This document shows positions 34,080-43,485 of a stretch of DNA of 64,000 bases, in pieces. The translations under genes and the position numbers were made by a program. The notes under the pieces were generated by a model. It searched no databases. It saw nothing but the letters and a program-made list of their open reading frames with translations, and was not told the DNA's origin. This DNA comes from Leucothrix mucor DSM 2157 (GTDB lineage: Bacteria > Pseudomonadota > Gammaproteobacteria > Thiotrichales > Thiotrichaceae): positions 2,340,655 to 2,404,654 of the forward strand of contig NZ_ATTE01000001.1 in assembly GCF_000419525.1 (NCBI RefSeq), given 5' to 3'. Positions within the stretch are counted from its first letter, which is position 1, and each line of letters starts with the position of its first letter.

Positions 34080-35291
34080 GAGGCTGTAAATTGAACTGTG
34101 TATCTGCCTAATCCTAACCTGTTAGAGTAGATCACATGAATAAGAAACAATTAAAAGCCCTGGCTAAAGAGGCCGCTCAAGGCCTCAACTCGGAAGAAGA
34201 TATTGCTGCATTAACCAAACTGCTGCGCCAATCATTCTATGAAAAAGCGCTTGATGCTGAGCTAGATGACCACCTTGGTTATGATCGTCATGATACAAAG
34301 CCCAGCACGAATAGCCGTAATGGTTACACTAAAAAGACAGTGAAAACGGATGAGGGTGAGTTAGAAATTAACACACCCCGTGATCGTCAAAGTGAGTTTG
34401 AACCGCAAATTATCAAGAAGCGCCAAACGCGCACACCCGCTTTGGACAGTAAAATTCTGAGTTTGTATGCAAAAGGAATGACCACACGAACCATCGTTGA
34501 TACCCTCAGTGAATTTTACGATACAGACGTCTCGCCGACGCTGATTTCTAAAGTCACCGAGGGTGTTCTAGACCTGGTTACCGAATGGCAATCACGACCA
34601 CTGGATGAGGTGTATCCCATTGTCTATTTGGACTGTATCGTGCTCAAAATTCGCCAAGACAAACAGGTGATCAATAAGGCGATGTACCTTGCGTTAGGCG
34701 TGACTATGGAGGGTCATAAAGAACTGTTAGGACTCTGGATCACAGAGAATGAAGGGGCTAAGTTCTGGCTGGGCGTACTCACTGAACTCAAATACAGCTC
34801 TGTATTGTCCACATGGTACGAAACTCACTGAAGTTTGTTCCTTGGAAAGACTACCGCGAAGTAACGACAGATCTGAAGCGAATTTACCAGTCTGCGACTG
34901 AAGAAGAAGGGCTGCTTGAGTTGGAAAGTTTTGCCACAAAATGGGATGAAAAATACCCTTTAATTAGCCGTGCATGGCGGTCACACTGGGCAAACTTAAA
35001 TACCCTGTTTCTTTACCCAAACGACATCCGAAAAGCGATTTATACAACCAACGCGATTGAGTCGCTGAATAGCGTGATTCGAAAATCAACCAAGCATAGA
35101 AAGCTCTTTCCAAATGACGACTCCGCAAAGAAAGTCGTTTATTTAGCCATCCAAGAAGCCTCTAAAAAGTGGAGCATGCCGATTCGTAATTGGAAATCGG
35201 CATTAAATCGATTTATTATAGAATTTGAAGATAGACTAACGAATTACCTGTAAACCCGAAATGGCATTTACACAGTTAGATTTACAGGCTC
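34080..35291 (+). mobile_element. IS256-family insertion sequence with 8-bp target duplication
   Basis: The element runs from GAGGCTGTAAATTGAACTG (34080) to the inverted copy ending CAGGCTC (35291). Terminal repeats 34080-34108 and 35263-35291 match with a few differences. AAAACAAG occurs immediately outside each end (34072-34079 and 35292-35299), the 8-bp duplication expected of IS256-family transposition. Total 1212 bp, shortened by the deletion in its transposase gene. It separates the downstream antitoxin gene from its natural upstream region. Confidence 0.9.
34136..35253 (+). pseudogene. IS256-family transposase, inactivated by an internal deletion
   Basis: The 5' part (to about 34794) reads normally: DELDDHLGYDRHD, NGYTKKTVKT, YLDCIVLKIRQDK with the first catalytic Asp, LGLWITENEGAKFWLGVLTELK. 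The 3' part continues in another frame from QLCIVHMVRNSLKFVPWKDYR to TTNAIESLNSVIRKSTK, which holds the catalytic Glu. Between them about 30 residues are missing, including the stretch with the second catalytic Asp (VDGLKGF in relatives). The loss is not a multiple of three, giving the frameshift. The total, 1118 bp, compares with about 1200 bp in intact members. Confidence 0.9.
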
Positions 35292-35310
35292 AAAACAAGA
35301 GGATATCACC

Positions 35311-35577
35311 ATGAGCAAGACCGCCACTATTACCACACGCGTGGAACCTGAGCTTAAAGCAAATGCTGATCTAATTCTTTCCCAGCTAGGTATGACTACT
35401 GCCCAAGCTATTAGTATGTTTTTAAAACAGGTTGAGCTGAACCGAGGTTTACCTTTTACGCCACGCTTACCGCCTCAGACAACGTCTGATCACAAGCCAT
35501 TCAAAGTACAAGCCTTTAACTTAGGCAGCGACATAATGCCTGACCGAGATGAAATGTACTCTGATCGAGGCCTCTAG
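35311..35577 (+). CDS. RelB/DinJ-family antitoxin
   Basis: 88 residues. The N-terminal ribbon-helix-helix reads TATITTRVEPELKANADLILSQLGMTTAQAISMFLKQVELNRGLPF (in parts), the RelB/DinJ signature. The C-terminal part is unstructured and would neutralise a toxin. AGAGGA lies nine bases before the ATG and survives just outside the IS256 target duplication, so the IS landed between promoter and ribosome site. The next gene is a PIN-domain toxin 4 bp downstream. Confidence 0.9.
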   Translation: MSKTATITTRVEPELKANADLILSQLGMTTAQAISMFLKQVELNRGLPFTPRLPPQTTSDHKPFKVQAFNLGSDIMPDRDEMYSDRGL

Positions 35578-35581
35578 CAGT

Positions 35582-36022
35582 ATGTACGCTGTCGATACTA
35601 ACCTGTTGGTCTATGCTCACAATGCTGACTCCGTATTTCATGAACCCGCGAAAGAATTTATTGAAAGCATTCTAAACACGCGCGACGACAACGGTAATCT
35701 TAAGGTGTGTATACCTGCTCAAGTACTGGTTGAGTTCATTAACGTTATTACTTGGTCTCGGTTAGAATCTCCGCTGTCATTGCCGGATGCGCTGCACCTT
35801 GTAAAGCAGTACCGAGATTCGGGCGTAACAATCTTGCACCCAAAAACAAGCCAGCTCGATACACTTTTAACTCTGTTTGAGTCAGTGACAACGCGTAAGA
35901 AAGTGTTCGATATTGCTCTAGTGGCAACACTTAAAGACAATGGAATTAATGGTTTATATACGGTTAATACCAAGGACTTCGTCGACTTTGATTTTCTGGA
36001 TGTGGTTAACCCTTTAGGCTAA
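35582..36022 (+). CDS. PIN-domain (VapC-like) toxin
   Basis: 146 residues from the ATG at 35582; an in-frame ATG at 35549 overlaps the antitoxin gene and is less likely. Motifs are MYAVDTNLLVYAHN (first Asp), VLVEFINVIT (Glu) and KVFDIALVATLKDNGINGLYTVNTKDFVDF (in parts, C-terminal acidic residues). It presumably acts as an RNase toxin neutralised by the upstream RelB/DinJ protein. Pairing of a RelB/DinJ antitoxin with a PIN rather than RelE/YafQ toxin is notable. Confidence 0.87.
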   Translation: MYAVDTNLLVYAHNADSVFHEPAKEFIESILNTRDDNGNLKVCIPAQVLVEFINVITWSRLESPLSLPDALHLVKQYRDSGVTILHPKTSQLDTLLTLFESVTTRKKVFDIALVATLKDNGINGLYTVNTKDFVDFDFLDVVNPLG

Positions 36023-36055
36023 AAAACTAACGCTAAATAGCATCATCCACAAAAC

Positions 36056-37108
36056 CTAAATCTCCCCCTTACTAGACAACAAAATCGCAATCGTGCGAGT
36101 CGAGTGAAAGTTAGAGCAAATAATCAAAATCACCACCGTCATTGGCACCGACAAGATCATTCCTGTAATCCCCCAAATGCTGCCCCAAAAAGCCAACGAA
36201 ATTAGGATAACCAAGCCACTAAGATTCAAGCTAGAGCCCATCAGCTTCGGCTCCAATAAATTACCAATCAAAAACTGCAGCCCTCCCAGCAACAAAACCA
36301 CCACAAAGAATTCACTGGAGGTATCAAACTGCACTAAAGCCAAAGCCGCCGGAAACAACACCGCAAGCATAGAGCCAATAGTGGGAATGTAGTTAAACAG
36401 AAACACAATAAAGCCCCAGAACACCGGGTAATCAACGCCGATCAGCGCCAGTGCAGCCGCACTGAGTACGCCGGTTAATATACTAACGAATGTCTTAACC
36501 GTCAGGTAAGTCCGTATGCGTGACATGATCTCATTACGCACTTTAAACACTTGAGGATTATCTTTTTCTTCACCAAAAATCGCTGTGAATTTCAGGTTAA
36601 AAACTGAGCGCTCGAGGAAGATAAATAATAGATAAATCCACACCAACAGCATCGTACTGGTGATATTACTAATCAATGAAGTGGTCCAGGAAACGAGTTT
36701 CTGGAGGTTTAAAATATCGTTGAATTGATCGAGTTTGAAATCTCTATCCGGTGCAACCAGAGTTAATAACTGCTGTATTTTAGTTTCGATATTTTCTGTG
36801 TAGCTCGGCGCGAGTTTAGCCAGTTCCTCGGCATTACTGGCGACCATATTAGCCACAAACATCAGAAAAACGATTGCCACCACAAAAGCACCCAACAGCG
36901 AGAATGAGTGCGGAATATGTTTTTCGCCAAACGGGATGCTTTGAATTCTTTCGGCAACCGTGTCGAGCAAGTACCAAAAAACCAGCGCCAGCATGATAGG
37001 AACCAATAAATTTTTACCAACAATTAGCAACCAGCCCAGCATGATGACAATCGACAACCCGATCGCAATATTGAGTGCTTTAACGTTGAATGCATTGGGC
37101 TGGCTCAT
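36056..37108 (-). CDS. AI-2E family transporter (TqsA/PerM-like permease)
   Basis: 350 residues with about eight membrane segments: a pair at about 13-50, one at about 65-85, a large central soluble loop (about 85-150) and a C-terminal bundle with GVDYPVFWGFIVFLFNYIPTIGSMLAVLFPAALAL (in parts) and IGNLLEPKLMGSSLNLSGLVILISLAFWGSIWG (in parts), the family signature. Family members export autoinducer-2 or act as Na+/H+ antiporters; the specific role is not readable. It converges on the PIN toxin gene. Confidence 0.92.
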   Translation of the reverse strand: MSQPNAFNVKALNIAIGLSIVIMLGWLLIVGKNLLVPIMLALVFWYLLDTVAERIQSIPFGEKHIPHSFSLLGAFVVAIVFLMFVANMVASNAEELAKLAPSYTENIETKIQQLLTLVAPDRDFKLDQFNDILNLQKLVSWTTSLISNITSTMLLVWIYLLFIFLERSVFNLKFTAIFGEEKDNPQVFKVRNEIMSRIRTYLTVKTFVSILTGVLSAAALALIGVDYPVFWGFIVFLFNYIPTIGSMLAVLFPAALALVQFDTSSEFFVVVLLLGGLQFLIGNLLEPKLMGSSLNLSGLVILISLAFWGSIWGITGMILSVPMTVVILIICSNFHSTRTIAILLSSKGEI

Positions 37109-37200
37109 GAAGGCTCTCTATTTGTTATTAAATTCTGAAACAGTATAAAGTATCTCGGCCCGTGTTTTATAGCCGCCGTGCATTTGAGCACTCCAGACAC

Positions 37201-37232
37201 AAAAATGGCAGACTTTATGCAAGCCTGCCATT
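37201..37232 (-). terminator. Rho-independent terminator after the BCCT gene
   Basis: On the minus strand, AATGGCAG and CTGCCATT pair around a 14-base loop and are followed by TTTTT. It lies 30 bp after the BCCT transporter stop. Confidence 0.75.
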
Positions 37233-37261
37233 CATCATCGATCTAAGCATTTCGCCAGAAA

Positions 37262-39094
37262 TTAACGCTGACTTTCTTCATGCCTGTCACGTATTCCATC
37301 ACGGATTAACGCTTTGGTGAGGGAGATACACATTAGCACCATCACCATAGCGAATGGTAATGCACCAATAATCATGGCGTTTTTCAGAGCATCGAGCCCT
37401 CCACCACCTGCAACCAGTAACGTTCCGATAACCGCGGTCATTACAAGACCCCAAACGATACGGTGCTTAATACCTGTTTCCTGCTCACCACCAGACATAA
37501 TGGTGTTCATCACCAAAATACCCGAGTCAGCTGAAGTCACGAGGAAGGTCAGGATTAACACCACACTCATCACTGTGATACCTGACAACAACGCGCCATT
37601 ATCAACTAGCATTACCTGAAGGGTTGCGAACAGCTTGTTAGTGGTCGATGCCGCGATAATTGCACCATCAGCCGTGCCGTTCATTTCAAGGTTCATGGCT
37701 GAAGCGCCGAGGATTGTCATCCATGCAAAACACACTAACGCCGGTGCAAACACACAGCCGACAATAAATTCACGGATTGAACGACCCTTTGAAATACGCG
37801 CTAAGAACAGTCCTACAAAGGGTGAGAATGCAATCCACCAAGCCCAATAGAACGTCGTCCAGGCAGCTTGCCATGCGAACTGACGGCCTTGAGTACCGGA
37901 TTCATAAATACTGGCAGCTAACGTGCTTGAACCATCTAGCGCCGCAAAACTTTCAGGCAACTTGCCTTCAAATCCAGACAGTGTGCCCCAAGGGTTGGTT
38001 GCACCGCTGTATAGTGCGCTAACGTCAGCCGCAGGTAAGGCTTTTACCGCTTCAGGCAACGCAGCGACAAAGTCCGCTTGAGGTAATAGGTCATAAGCAC
38101 CAAACGACAATGAAGCAAAATGCATGATGTAATCGATAAAGGCGCTGGCATAGGTGCTCAAGGCAAAGGCAAACGAGCCAAATACGGCGAAAGTACCTAA
38201 TAAGATTAACGACAACACTAAGTTCAGGTTCGATAAGTATTTAACACCACGTCCAACACCGGATACCGCCGAGATAATCGACAGCACCATAATCATGAGC
38301 AATGCGGCAATCAGGCCAACCGAGCTAGGCTTTGGCGTTTTGCCTGTTAAGTCCATTAACCAAGCCATATCGGTAATCGCGTAGATTCCATCAACCAACT
38401 GGCTCACACCGAATCCAATGGTTACCGAGACACCTAGAATCGTGGCAACAACACCAAGAATATCAACGATATCCCCTAAGATTCCATTCATTAACTTGCC
38501 AAATAAGGGCGTTAATGCAGCGCGAATAGTGAGAGGCATGCCACGTGAGAAAGCGTAATAAGCTAATGATAAGCCCGTGACTACGTAAATTGCCCACGCA
38601 TGAAAGCCGTAGTGAAGAAAGGTGTAGCGAAAGGCTGAGCCGAGTGCTTCTGGCTGGTTTGCGGCAACATCACCGGCGATAACGACGGGGTTTGAGCCCC
38701 AGAGGCCCATCGGCTCTGCAGTGGCATAAACCATTAGACCAACACCCAAACCAGCACCAAACATCATGGAGAACCAAGAGAAGTTGGAAAACTCCTTTTC
38801 ATCATCCGGCATGCCGAGCTTACGCTTACCGGTGGATGGAATGACTGCGAGAGCAAAGAGAAAAAAGGCAAAAAAGCCCGTGGCGATAATGTAAAAACTG
38901 TTGAAACTTTTGAGTAGTGAGCCATTCCAAGCGCCGAGTAGCTTGTTGGCATTTTCGGGAAGAATCAGTGCCCAGAGCACTAGGGCGACCATGATTCCTT
39001 TACTAATCAGCGCAATGGATACGCTGTTACCTTCGTAGAACCCTGAATCCGATGTTTTGACATCCAAATCCGTAAACGGGGCTTTTATTGACAT
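37262..39094 (-). CDS. BCCT-family transporter (betaine/carnitine/choline type)
   Basis: 610 residues, twelve or so membrane segments. The BCCT signatures are TFLHYGFHAWAIYVVTGLSLAYYAFSRGMPLTIR (in parts) and FYWAWWIAFSPFVGLFLARISKGRSIREF (in parts), with the Trp-rich substrate region. The C-terminus has a short charged tail that in osmosensing members reports ionic strength; here it is brief (RDGIRDRHEESQR). It imports quaternary ammonium or sulfonium solutes with Na+ or H+. Single-gene unit followed by a terminator at 37201-37232. Confidence 0.93.
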   Translation of the reverse strand: MSIKAPFTDLDVKTSDSGFYEGNSVSIALISKGIMVALVLWALILPENANKLLGAWNGSLLKSFNSFYIIATGFFAFFLFALAVIPSTGKRKLGMPDDEKEFSNFSWFSMMFGAGLGVGLMVYATAEPMGLWGSNPVVIAGDVAANQPEALGSAFRYTFLHYGFHAWAIYVVTGLSLAYYAFSRGMPLTIRAALTPLFGKLMNGILGDIVDILGVVATILGVSVTIGFGVSQLVDGIYAITDMAWLMDLTGKTPKPSSVGLIAALLMIMVLSIISAVSGVGRGVKYLSNLNLVLSLILLGTFAVFGSFAFALSTYASAFIDYIMHFASLSFGAYDLLPQADFVAALPEAVKALPAADVSALYSGATNPWGTLSGFEGKLPESFAALDGSSTLAASIYESGTQGRQFAWQAAWTTFYWAWWIAFSPFVGLFLARISKGRSIREFIVGCVFAPALVCFAWMTILGASAMNLEMNGTADGAIIAASTTNKLFATLQVMLVDNGALLSGITVMSVVLILTFLVTSADSGILVMNTIMSGGEQETGIKHRIVWGLVMTAVIGTLLVAGGGGLDALKNAMIIGALPFAMVMVLMCISLTKALIRDGIRDRHEESQR

Positions 39095-39239
39095 ATTCTT
39101 TCTCCTAATAAGATGGCAAAGCCAAACTGATATTGTGAGCCAGTAAGTCCCTATCCATTTTGGGTAGGTTTATTATCTATGTCAATTTGAAGTGGTAAGT
39201 AGTCACTCAATATTATTGTTTCCTAAGCATTTGTTTCGC

Positions 39240-40058
39240 TTACATCAAGCCAGTGCCCTTTATGGTAATCCGATGCATTAGCCGCTTTTGCCCCTGATAA
39301 TCCGCCGCCGCATAATGCTGCACTAGTCGATTTTCCCAAATCGCCACCGTGCCGGGGCTCCACGTAAACCGACAACAAAACGACGGCTGCACTGCATACT
39401 GGTATAAATACTTCAGCAGCGGCTGCGACTCTTCCACTGTCCAGCCTTCAAAGTGCGTCGTAAACGCATCATTCACATAAATCGCTTTTCGTCCGGTTAC
39501 TGGATGTCGAATAATCACTGGATGCAGCGTTGGCTTGGTTATTCCATCTGCTGAAAAGTGCTCATCCAATACCTGAGCGGCCAAGCCAAAACTCGCATCA
39601 CTATGCCAGGCATTCAGATTTTCAAGCGTAGCTTTAAGTCCTTCGGATAAGTGATCATAAGCGGCCCCCATAGATGCAAACAGCGTATCGCCGCCAAACT
39701 CCGGCAGCTGTTGTGCGGATAGTATGGACGCCATCGCCGGTGCAGGGTCAAACGATTGATCAGTATGCCAATGCCCACCAATCACAATTTTCTGATCCCG
39801 CTTAGTTAGCACTTCGGCAATCTGCGGATAGCCTTCCACACCGTTAAAAAACCGACTCACATCAATTTCCCCCCAGCGCTCAGCAAACTCAATATGCTGC
39901 TCTGGCGTTAGAAATTGCTCCCGAAAGAAAATCACCCCATGCTCGAATAAAGCATTTTGAATTGCCGCGAATGTGTCGTCATTAATATCTGCAAGGCGAA
40001 TATCGCTAATTTCAGCACCGACATAACCGGAGAGCTTTTTTAGTTGTAATTGAGTCAT
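39240..40058 (-). CDS. TauD/TfdA-family alpha-ketoglutarate-dependent dioxygenase
   Basis: 272 residues from the ATG at 40058 (AGGA eight bases upstream); a start at 40082 is possible but lacks a ribosome site. The iron ligands appear as HWHTDQSF (His-x-Asp) and a distal His in KRLMHRITIKG, with the 2-oxoglutarate-binding Arg nearby; TWSPGTVAIWENRLVQHYAAADYQGQ (in parts) is the TauD signature. Length fits taurine or other alkylsulfonate dioxygenases. It is monocistronic between the BCCT and TRAP loci, so the substrate may be one of the imported solutes. Confidence 0.92.
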   Translation of the reverse strand: MTQLQLKKLSGYVGAEISDIRLADINDDTFAAIQNALFEHGVIFFREQFLTPEQHIEFAERWGEIDVSRFFNGVEGYPQIAEVLTKRDQKIVIGGHWHTDQSFDPAPAMASILSAQQLPEFGGDTLFASMGAAYDHLSEGLKATLENLNAWHSDASFGLAAQVLDEHFSADGITKPTLHPVIIRHPVTGRKAIYVNDAFTTHFEGWTVEESQPLLKYLYQYAVQPSFCCRFTWSPGTVAIWENRLVQHYAAADYQGQKRLMHRITIKGTGLM

Positions 40059-40310
40059 GGTTTGATTCCTGAAAATGATCACGGCAATGCTGCAGCATTA
40101 CGCAAGGCACTTAAGCTAGTACGCTGAATTTAGCATTAAAGATTCAGGGATAACGAATGAGAGCCATCAAAATTTAAGCATATGATGATTCAAACAAATA
40201 ACAGGAGGGATAAGCAAAGTGACTTTCAGGTAGCATTGCGGAGGAATTGTAACGGTTTAAGCGAGGATGGAAATAGCGGGGAAATTAGACAAAACAATAA
40301 CAATGGAATA

Positions 40311-40340
40311 TTGCACGGAGCACCGAAGCACTCCGCACAA
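40311..40340 (-). terminator. Candidate terminator of the TRAP operon
   Basis: In minus-strand RNA, an 11- to 13-bp stem with several G-U pairs closes on a UUCG loop (TGC-TTCG-GTG). A T-rich but interrupted stretch follows. It lies 14 bp after the stop of the TRAP large permease gene. Confidence 0.5.
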
Positions 40341-40353
40341 TAAAGGCTTATCA

Positions 40354-41664
40354 CTATTTAAATGAAGCCGGCATCAGTGCCTTTGGCAACCACAATGCGA
40401 TTTCAGGGAAAACAATGATCAACAGTAAGATCAGCAACATCGGAATCAGAATAATGACCACTTCTTTCATTACCTGCATCACGTTCATGCCACCAATGGC
40501 CGCCGAGATTAAGAGACAGAGCCCATAGGGCGGTGTCACCAGTCCAAAGGCGAGCGAAATAATACCGATGATGGCAAAGACAATCGGTGAAATATCCGCT
40601 TGAATCGCCACTGGCAGCAGTACCGTACCTAAGATAATAATCGTTGGAATGGCATCAATAAACAGACCAAAGAACAAGAACAGGAAGGCAATAACCAAGC
40701 AGGTTCCAAAGGTACCTAAATTCAGATCAACCATTACTTCGATGATTAAACGTGGCACATTGTAGTAAGCCAGCAACCAACCAAATACCGAGGCAGTACC
40801 AATCGCAAATAGCGAGATGGAGGCAAAGCGGCCCGTGTCATAAAGAATAGTTCCAACTTCACGCACGGTTACTGTGCGGTAGACCACCATCCCTAAGAAC
40901 AAAGAATATGCTGCGGCGATAATGGCACTTTCAGTCGGCGTTACGATACCGGCAACGATTCCGTAGATAACAAATACCGGCGTTAACATGGCCAGCGCCG
41001 CACCTTTAAAGGCTTTTAAGGCAGTGCCCCAAGTCGGTTTCAACTCGATTGGGTAGTTATAGACTTTGGCATAACCGTAAACGGTGGCCATCAGTGCAAA
41101 ACCAATCATGATTCCCGGAATAGCGCCTGCAAGGAACAACGCACCGACTGAGACCTGCATTACGCCGCCCCAGACAATCATCAGAATGCTAGGCGGGATG
41201 ATGACACCCATAACAGATGAACAGGCCGTGATGGCGATTGCAAAGCGTGGGTCATAGCCCTCTTTGATCATCGAAGGGATCAGGATCTTTCCGCAACCAG
41301 CCGCATCGGCGGTTGATGAACCCGAGATACCCGCAAACAACATCGACACTGCGACATTCACGTGCCCGAGTCCGCCCGGCATCCAGCCCGTCAGCACCCT
41401 AGCCAAGTCAATGAGCTTGTCGGTAATTTTTCCCGAGTTCATCAAGTTGGCGGCCAACAAGAAGAATGGCACGGCTAGCAGAATAAAGGAGTTATACGAC
41501 TGGAACATCCGGTCGATAATAATAAATGGGGTCAGTCTGATATCCAGCATTACGACTGGAATCGTGGCAATACCGAGTGCAAAGGCAACAGGTACACGCA
41601 GAATGACTAATAAAATAAAGCCGCCTACTAACAAGGCGCATGCAAGTCCGGTCGATACAATCAT
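40354..41664 (-). CDS. TRAP transporter large permease (DctM type)
   Basis: 436 residues, about twelve membrane segments. It forms the ion-driven channel of a tripartite TRAP transporter with the small permease and binding protein encoded upstream. Motifs include MLFAGISGSSTADAAGCGKILIPSMIKEGYDPRFAIAITACSSVMGVIIPPSI (in parts) and the C-terminal GLVTPPYGLCLLISAAIGG, both family hallmarks. It overlaps the small-permease gene by 4 bp (ATGA). Solute specificity (a C4-dicarboxylate or other organic acid) is set by the binding protein and cannot be told here. Confidence 0.95.
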   Translation of the reverse strand: MIVSTGLACALLVGGFILLVILRVPVAFALGIATIPVVMLDIRLTPFIIIDRMFQSYNSFILLAVPFFLLAANLMNSGKITDKLIDLARVLTGWMPGGLGHVNVAVSMLFAGISGSSTADAAGCGKILIPSMIKEGYDPRFAIAITACSSVMGVIIPPSILMIVWGGVMQVSVGALFLAGAIPGIMIGFALMATVYGYAKVYNYPIELKPTWGTALKAFKGAALAMLTPVFVIYGIVAGIVTPTESAIIAAAYSLFLGMVVYRTVTVREVGTILYDTGRFASISLFAIGTASVFGWLLAYYNVPRLIIEVMVDLNLGTFGTCLVIAFLFLFFGLFIDAIPTIIILGTVLLPVAIQADISPIVFAIIGIISLAFGLVTPPYGLCLLISAAIGGMNVMQVMKEVVIILIPMLLILLLIIVFPEIALWLPKALMPASFK

Positions 41665-42155
41665 GACAATGCCCTTTTGGTTGCTCTGTATTCTTCAAAT
41701 GCTTCGGAAAGTCTGAACAGTGAAAACACGCCCCACAACAAACCCGCAAACGGAATCGTGATGTGAGTAACGAGTAAATTGGCATTCATCATGACAGAGT
41801 GTTGAATGAATCCGAACTTTGCGTAGTCGATGCCATACCAAGCGAACAAAATGCCAAAAATACCAACCAGTACTAAGACGATCGCTTTTTGAATAAACAA
41901 AATAAACGGATTACTACTCTCAGGAATGACCTGAACATCAAAGTGCGTGCCATCCCAAACGGCGAGCACCGAACCAATCATGACAACCCAAACAAAGATA
42001 AAGGTGGCGAGTTCTTCCGTCCAAAGGTAAACCGGAATAATGCCGGTGTAGCGGGCAATGACCTGCATGGCGACGGGAACAATTAAAGCGCCCACCATGA
42101 TGGCTATTGTGACCCGCAGTACGGTACACAACGATTCTAATATGCGTTTAATCAT
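41661..42155 (-). CDS. TRAP transporter small permease (DctQ type)
   Basis: 164 residues with four membrane segments. The RYTGIIPVYLWTEELATFIFVWVVMIGSVLAVWDGTHFDVQV stretch (in parts) is the DctQ signature. It anchors the large permease in the membrane. The gene stands between the binding-protein gene (92-bp gap) and the large permease (4-bp overlap). Confidence 0.93.
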   Translation of the reverse strand: MIKRILESLCTVLRVTIAIMVGALIVPVAMQVIARYTGIIPVYLWTEELATFIFVWVVMIGSVLAVWDGTHFDVQVIPESSNPFILFIQKAIVLVLVGIFGILFAWYGIDYAKFGFIQHSVMMNANLLVTHITIPFAGLLWGVFSLFRLSEAFEEYRATKRALS

Positions 42156-42247
42156 TGATGATCCTCAGAGCAGCAAAAGTGACAGAAAAAAATATCCCCA
42201 TGACCGGTTAGGACCACAGGGACATCTTAGGAGGTGTAACAGTAGTC

Positions 42248-43246
42248 TTACTTAACGTCGCGAATCGCTTTTAGCAACTCCGTCGCTTCAATGCTTGCAG
42301 CAAACTCATCCTGAACTGGCTGAACCATTTCTAACATCTTGTCGCGATTTTCAAACTCTTGAATAACGATCTGCTTTGCATCAGCCATTTCTTTCAGCTT
42401 GATGGCATCTTCACGCGCTTCTAACTCACGACCGAATGCGCCCGCTTCTTTACCTGCTTTCTTGATAGCTGCTTGCAGCTCAGGTGACAGTTTACGGAAA
42501 CTCTTACCACTAAATACGATAGGACGTACTGTGATTGTGTGGCTTGTCAACGTAACGTTTGGCGCAACTTCATAGAACTTTAAGTTCTGGATACTCGCCG
42601 CTTCGTTCTCAAAACCACTGATAACGCCAGTTTGGATCGCGTTGTACACTTCGTTATAAGCGATTGCTGAAGGTGCAGCACCGACCGCATCAAAGATCTT
42701 AGCCTGGATTGGAGCACCCATTACACGCATCTTGTGGCCCGCTAACTCTTCCAGATTACCAATTGGCTTGCTAGATAATAAGTTACGTGTTCCACCGCCG
42801 GCATAACCAACGATCACAATATCGGCTTTTTCTGACAGCTCTTTCTCAAGTGGCGCAAGGATGTCGCTAGACAATACTGCGTTCCAATGATCCAAATCGC
42901 GGAACAAGAAAGGCATATCCATTAGCGGAATAGATGGCGCGAAACGAGCCATATTTGAAGGCGCGAGGATTGTATAATCAATCGCTACACCTTGGTTGAG
43001 GAATGTTACGTAGTCTTTTTCAACACCTAACTCGCCGTTCAGGCGTAAGTCAAATGTCACGTCACCGTCATAATATTCGCCGACTAAGTCTGCAAATTTG
43101 ACCATGGTTTTAGTGAATGTGTGATCATTGTCGAACATGCTCGCGCCACGCAGTGTTTCTGCGCTAGCTGACAATGTGAATGCTGAAAGTGCAACACCGG
43201 CGACTGCGGCTTTTACAAATTTAGTGATATTCTTCTTCGATAACAT
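42248..43246 (-). CDS. TRAP transporter solute-binding protein (DctP type)
   Basis: 332 residues. Signal peptide about 1-29 (VAGVALSAFTLSASAE), then a periplasmic binding protein with family motifs LRLNGELGVEKDYVTFLNQGV, PFLFRDLDHWNAVL, KMRVMGAPIQAKIFDAVGAAPSAIAYNEVYNAIQTGVISGFENEAASI (in parts) carrying the substrate-anchoring Arg. First gene of the TRAP operon. Two TTGTAAA repeats about 85-115 bp upstream of the ATG may be a regulator site, but no regulator gene is adjacent. Confidence 0.94.
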   Translation of the reverse strand: MLSKKNITKFVKAAVAGVALSAFTLSASAETLRGASMFDNDHTFTKTMVKFADLVGEYYDGDVTFDLRLNGELGVEKDYVTFLNQGVAIDYTILAPSNMARFAPSIPLMDMPFLFRDLDHWNAVLSSDILAPLEKELSEKADIVIVGYAGGGTRNLLSSKPIGNLEELAGHKMRVMGAPIQAKIFDAVGAAPSAIAYNEVYNAIQTGVISGFENEAASIQNLKFYEVAPNVTLTSHTITVRPIVFSGKSFRKLSPELQAAIKKAGKEAGAFGRELEAREDAIKLKEMADAKQIVIQEFENRDKMLEMVQPVQDEFAASIEATELLKAIRDVK

Positions 43247-43435
43247 AATTTTCTCCTCTGAAAATGTCGAACAGAAAGGCTGCCCTTCGGGATAGCTCTT
43301 GTAATTCGTGAGGCCAATATATGTTAAAATTTGTAAACTGTCTATCTAAAACATGGGTCAACTTGTAAATTAGTATGACAAACAGCATTGATGTGAATTA
43401 AGTGGTTTTAAAATGTACACAAAGTGCACGCGCAC

Positions 43436-43460
43436 AAAAAAGCCCGCCATAAAGCGGGCT
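43436..43460 (-). terminator. Rho-independent terminator after tRNA-Pro
   Basis: On the minus strand GCCCGC and GGCGGGC pair around a short TTTAT-type loop and are followed by TTTTTT. It lies 26 bp downstream of the tRNA 3' end. Confidence 0.88.
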
Positions 43461-43485
43461 CTTAGTATACTTGATTTTATCTGAT

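Noticed and set aside
40311-40340. Hairpin near the TRAP operon as another member of the palindromic family
   Set aside because: It shares neither the core nor the TATTAAAT-type arm; it behaves as a simple terminator.
43333-43368. Two TTGTAAA words upstream of the TRAP binding-protein gene as an operator
   Set aside because: Short, AT-rich direct repeats with no adjacent regulator; not above chance by eye.
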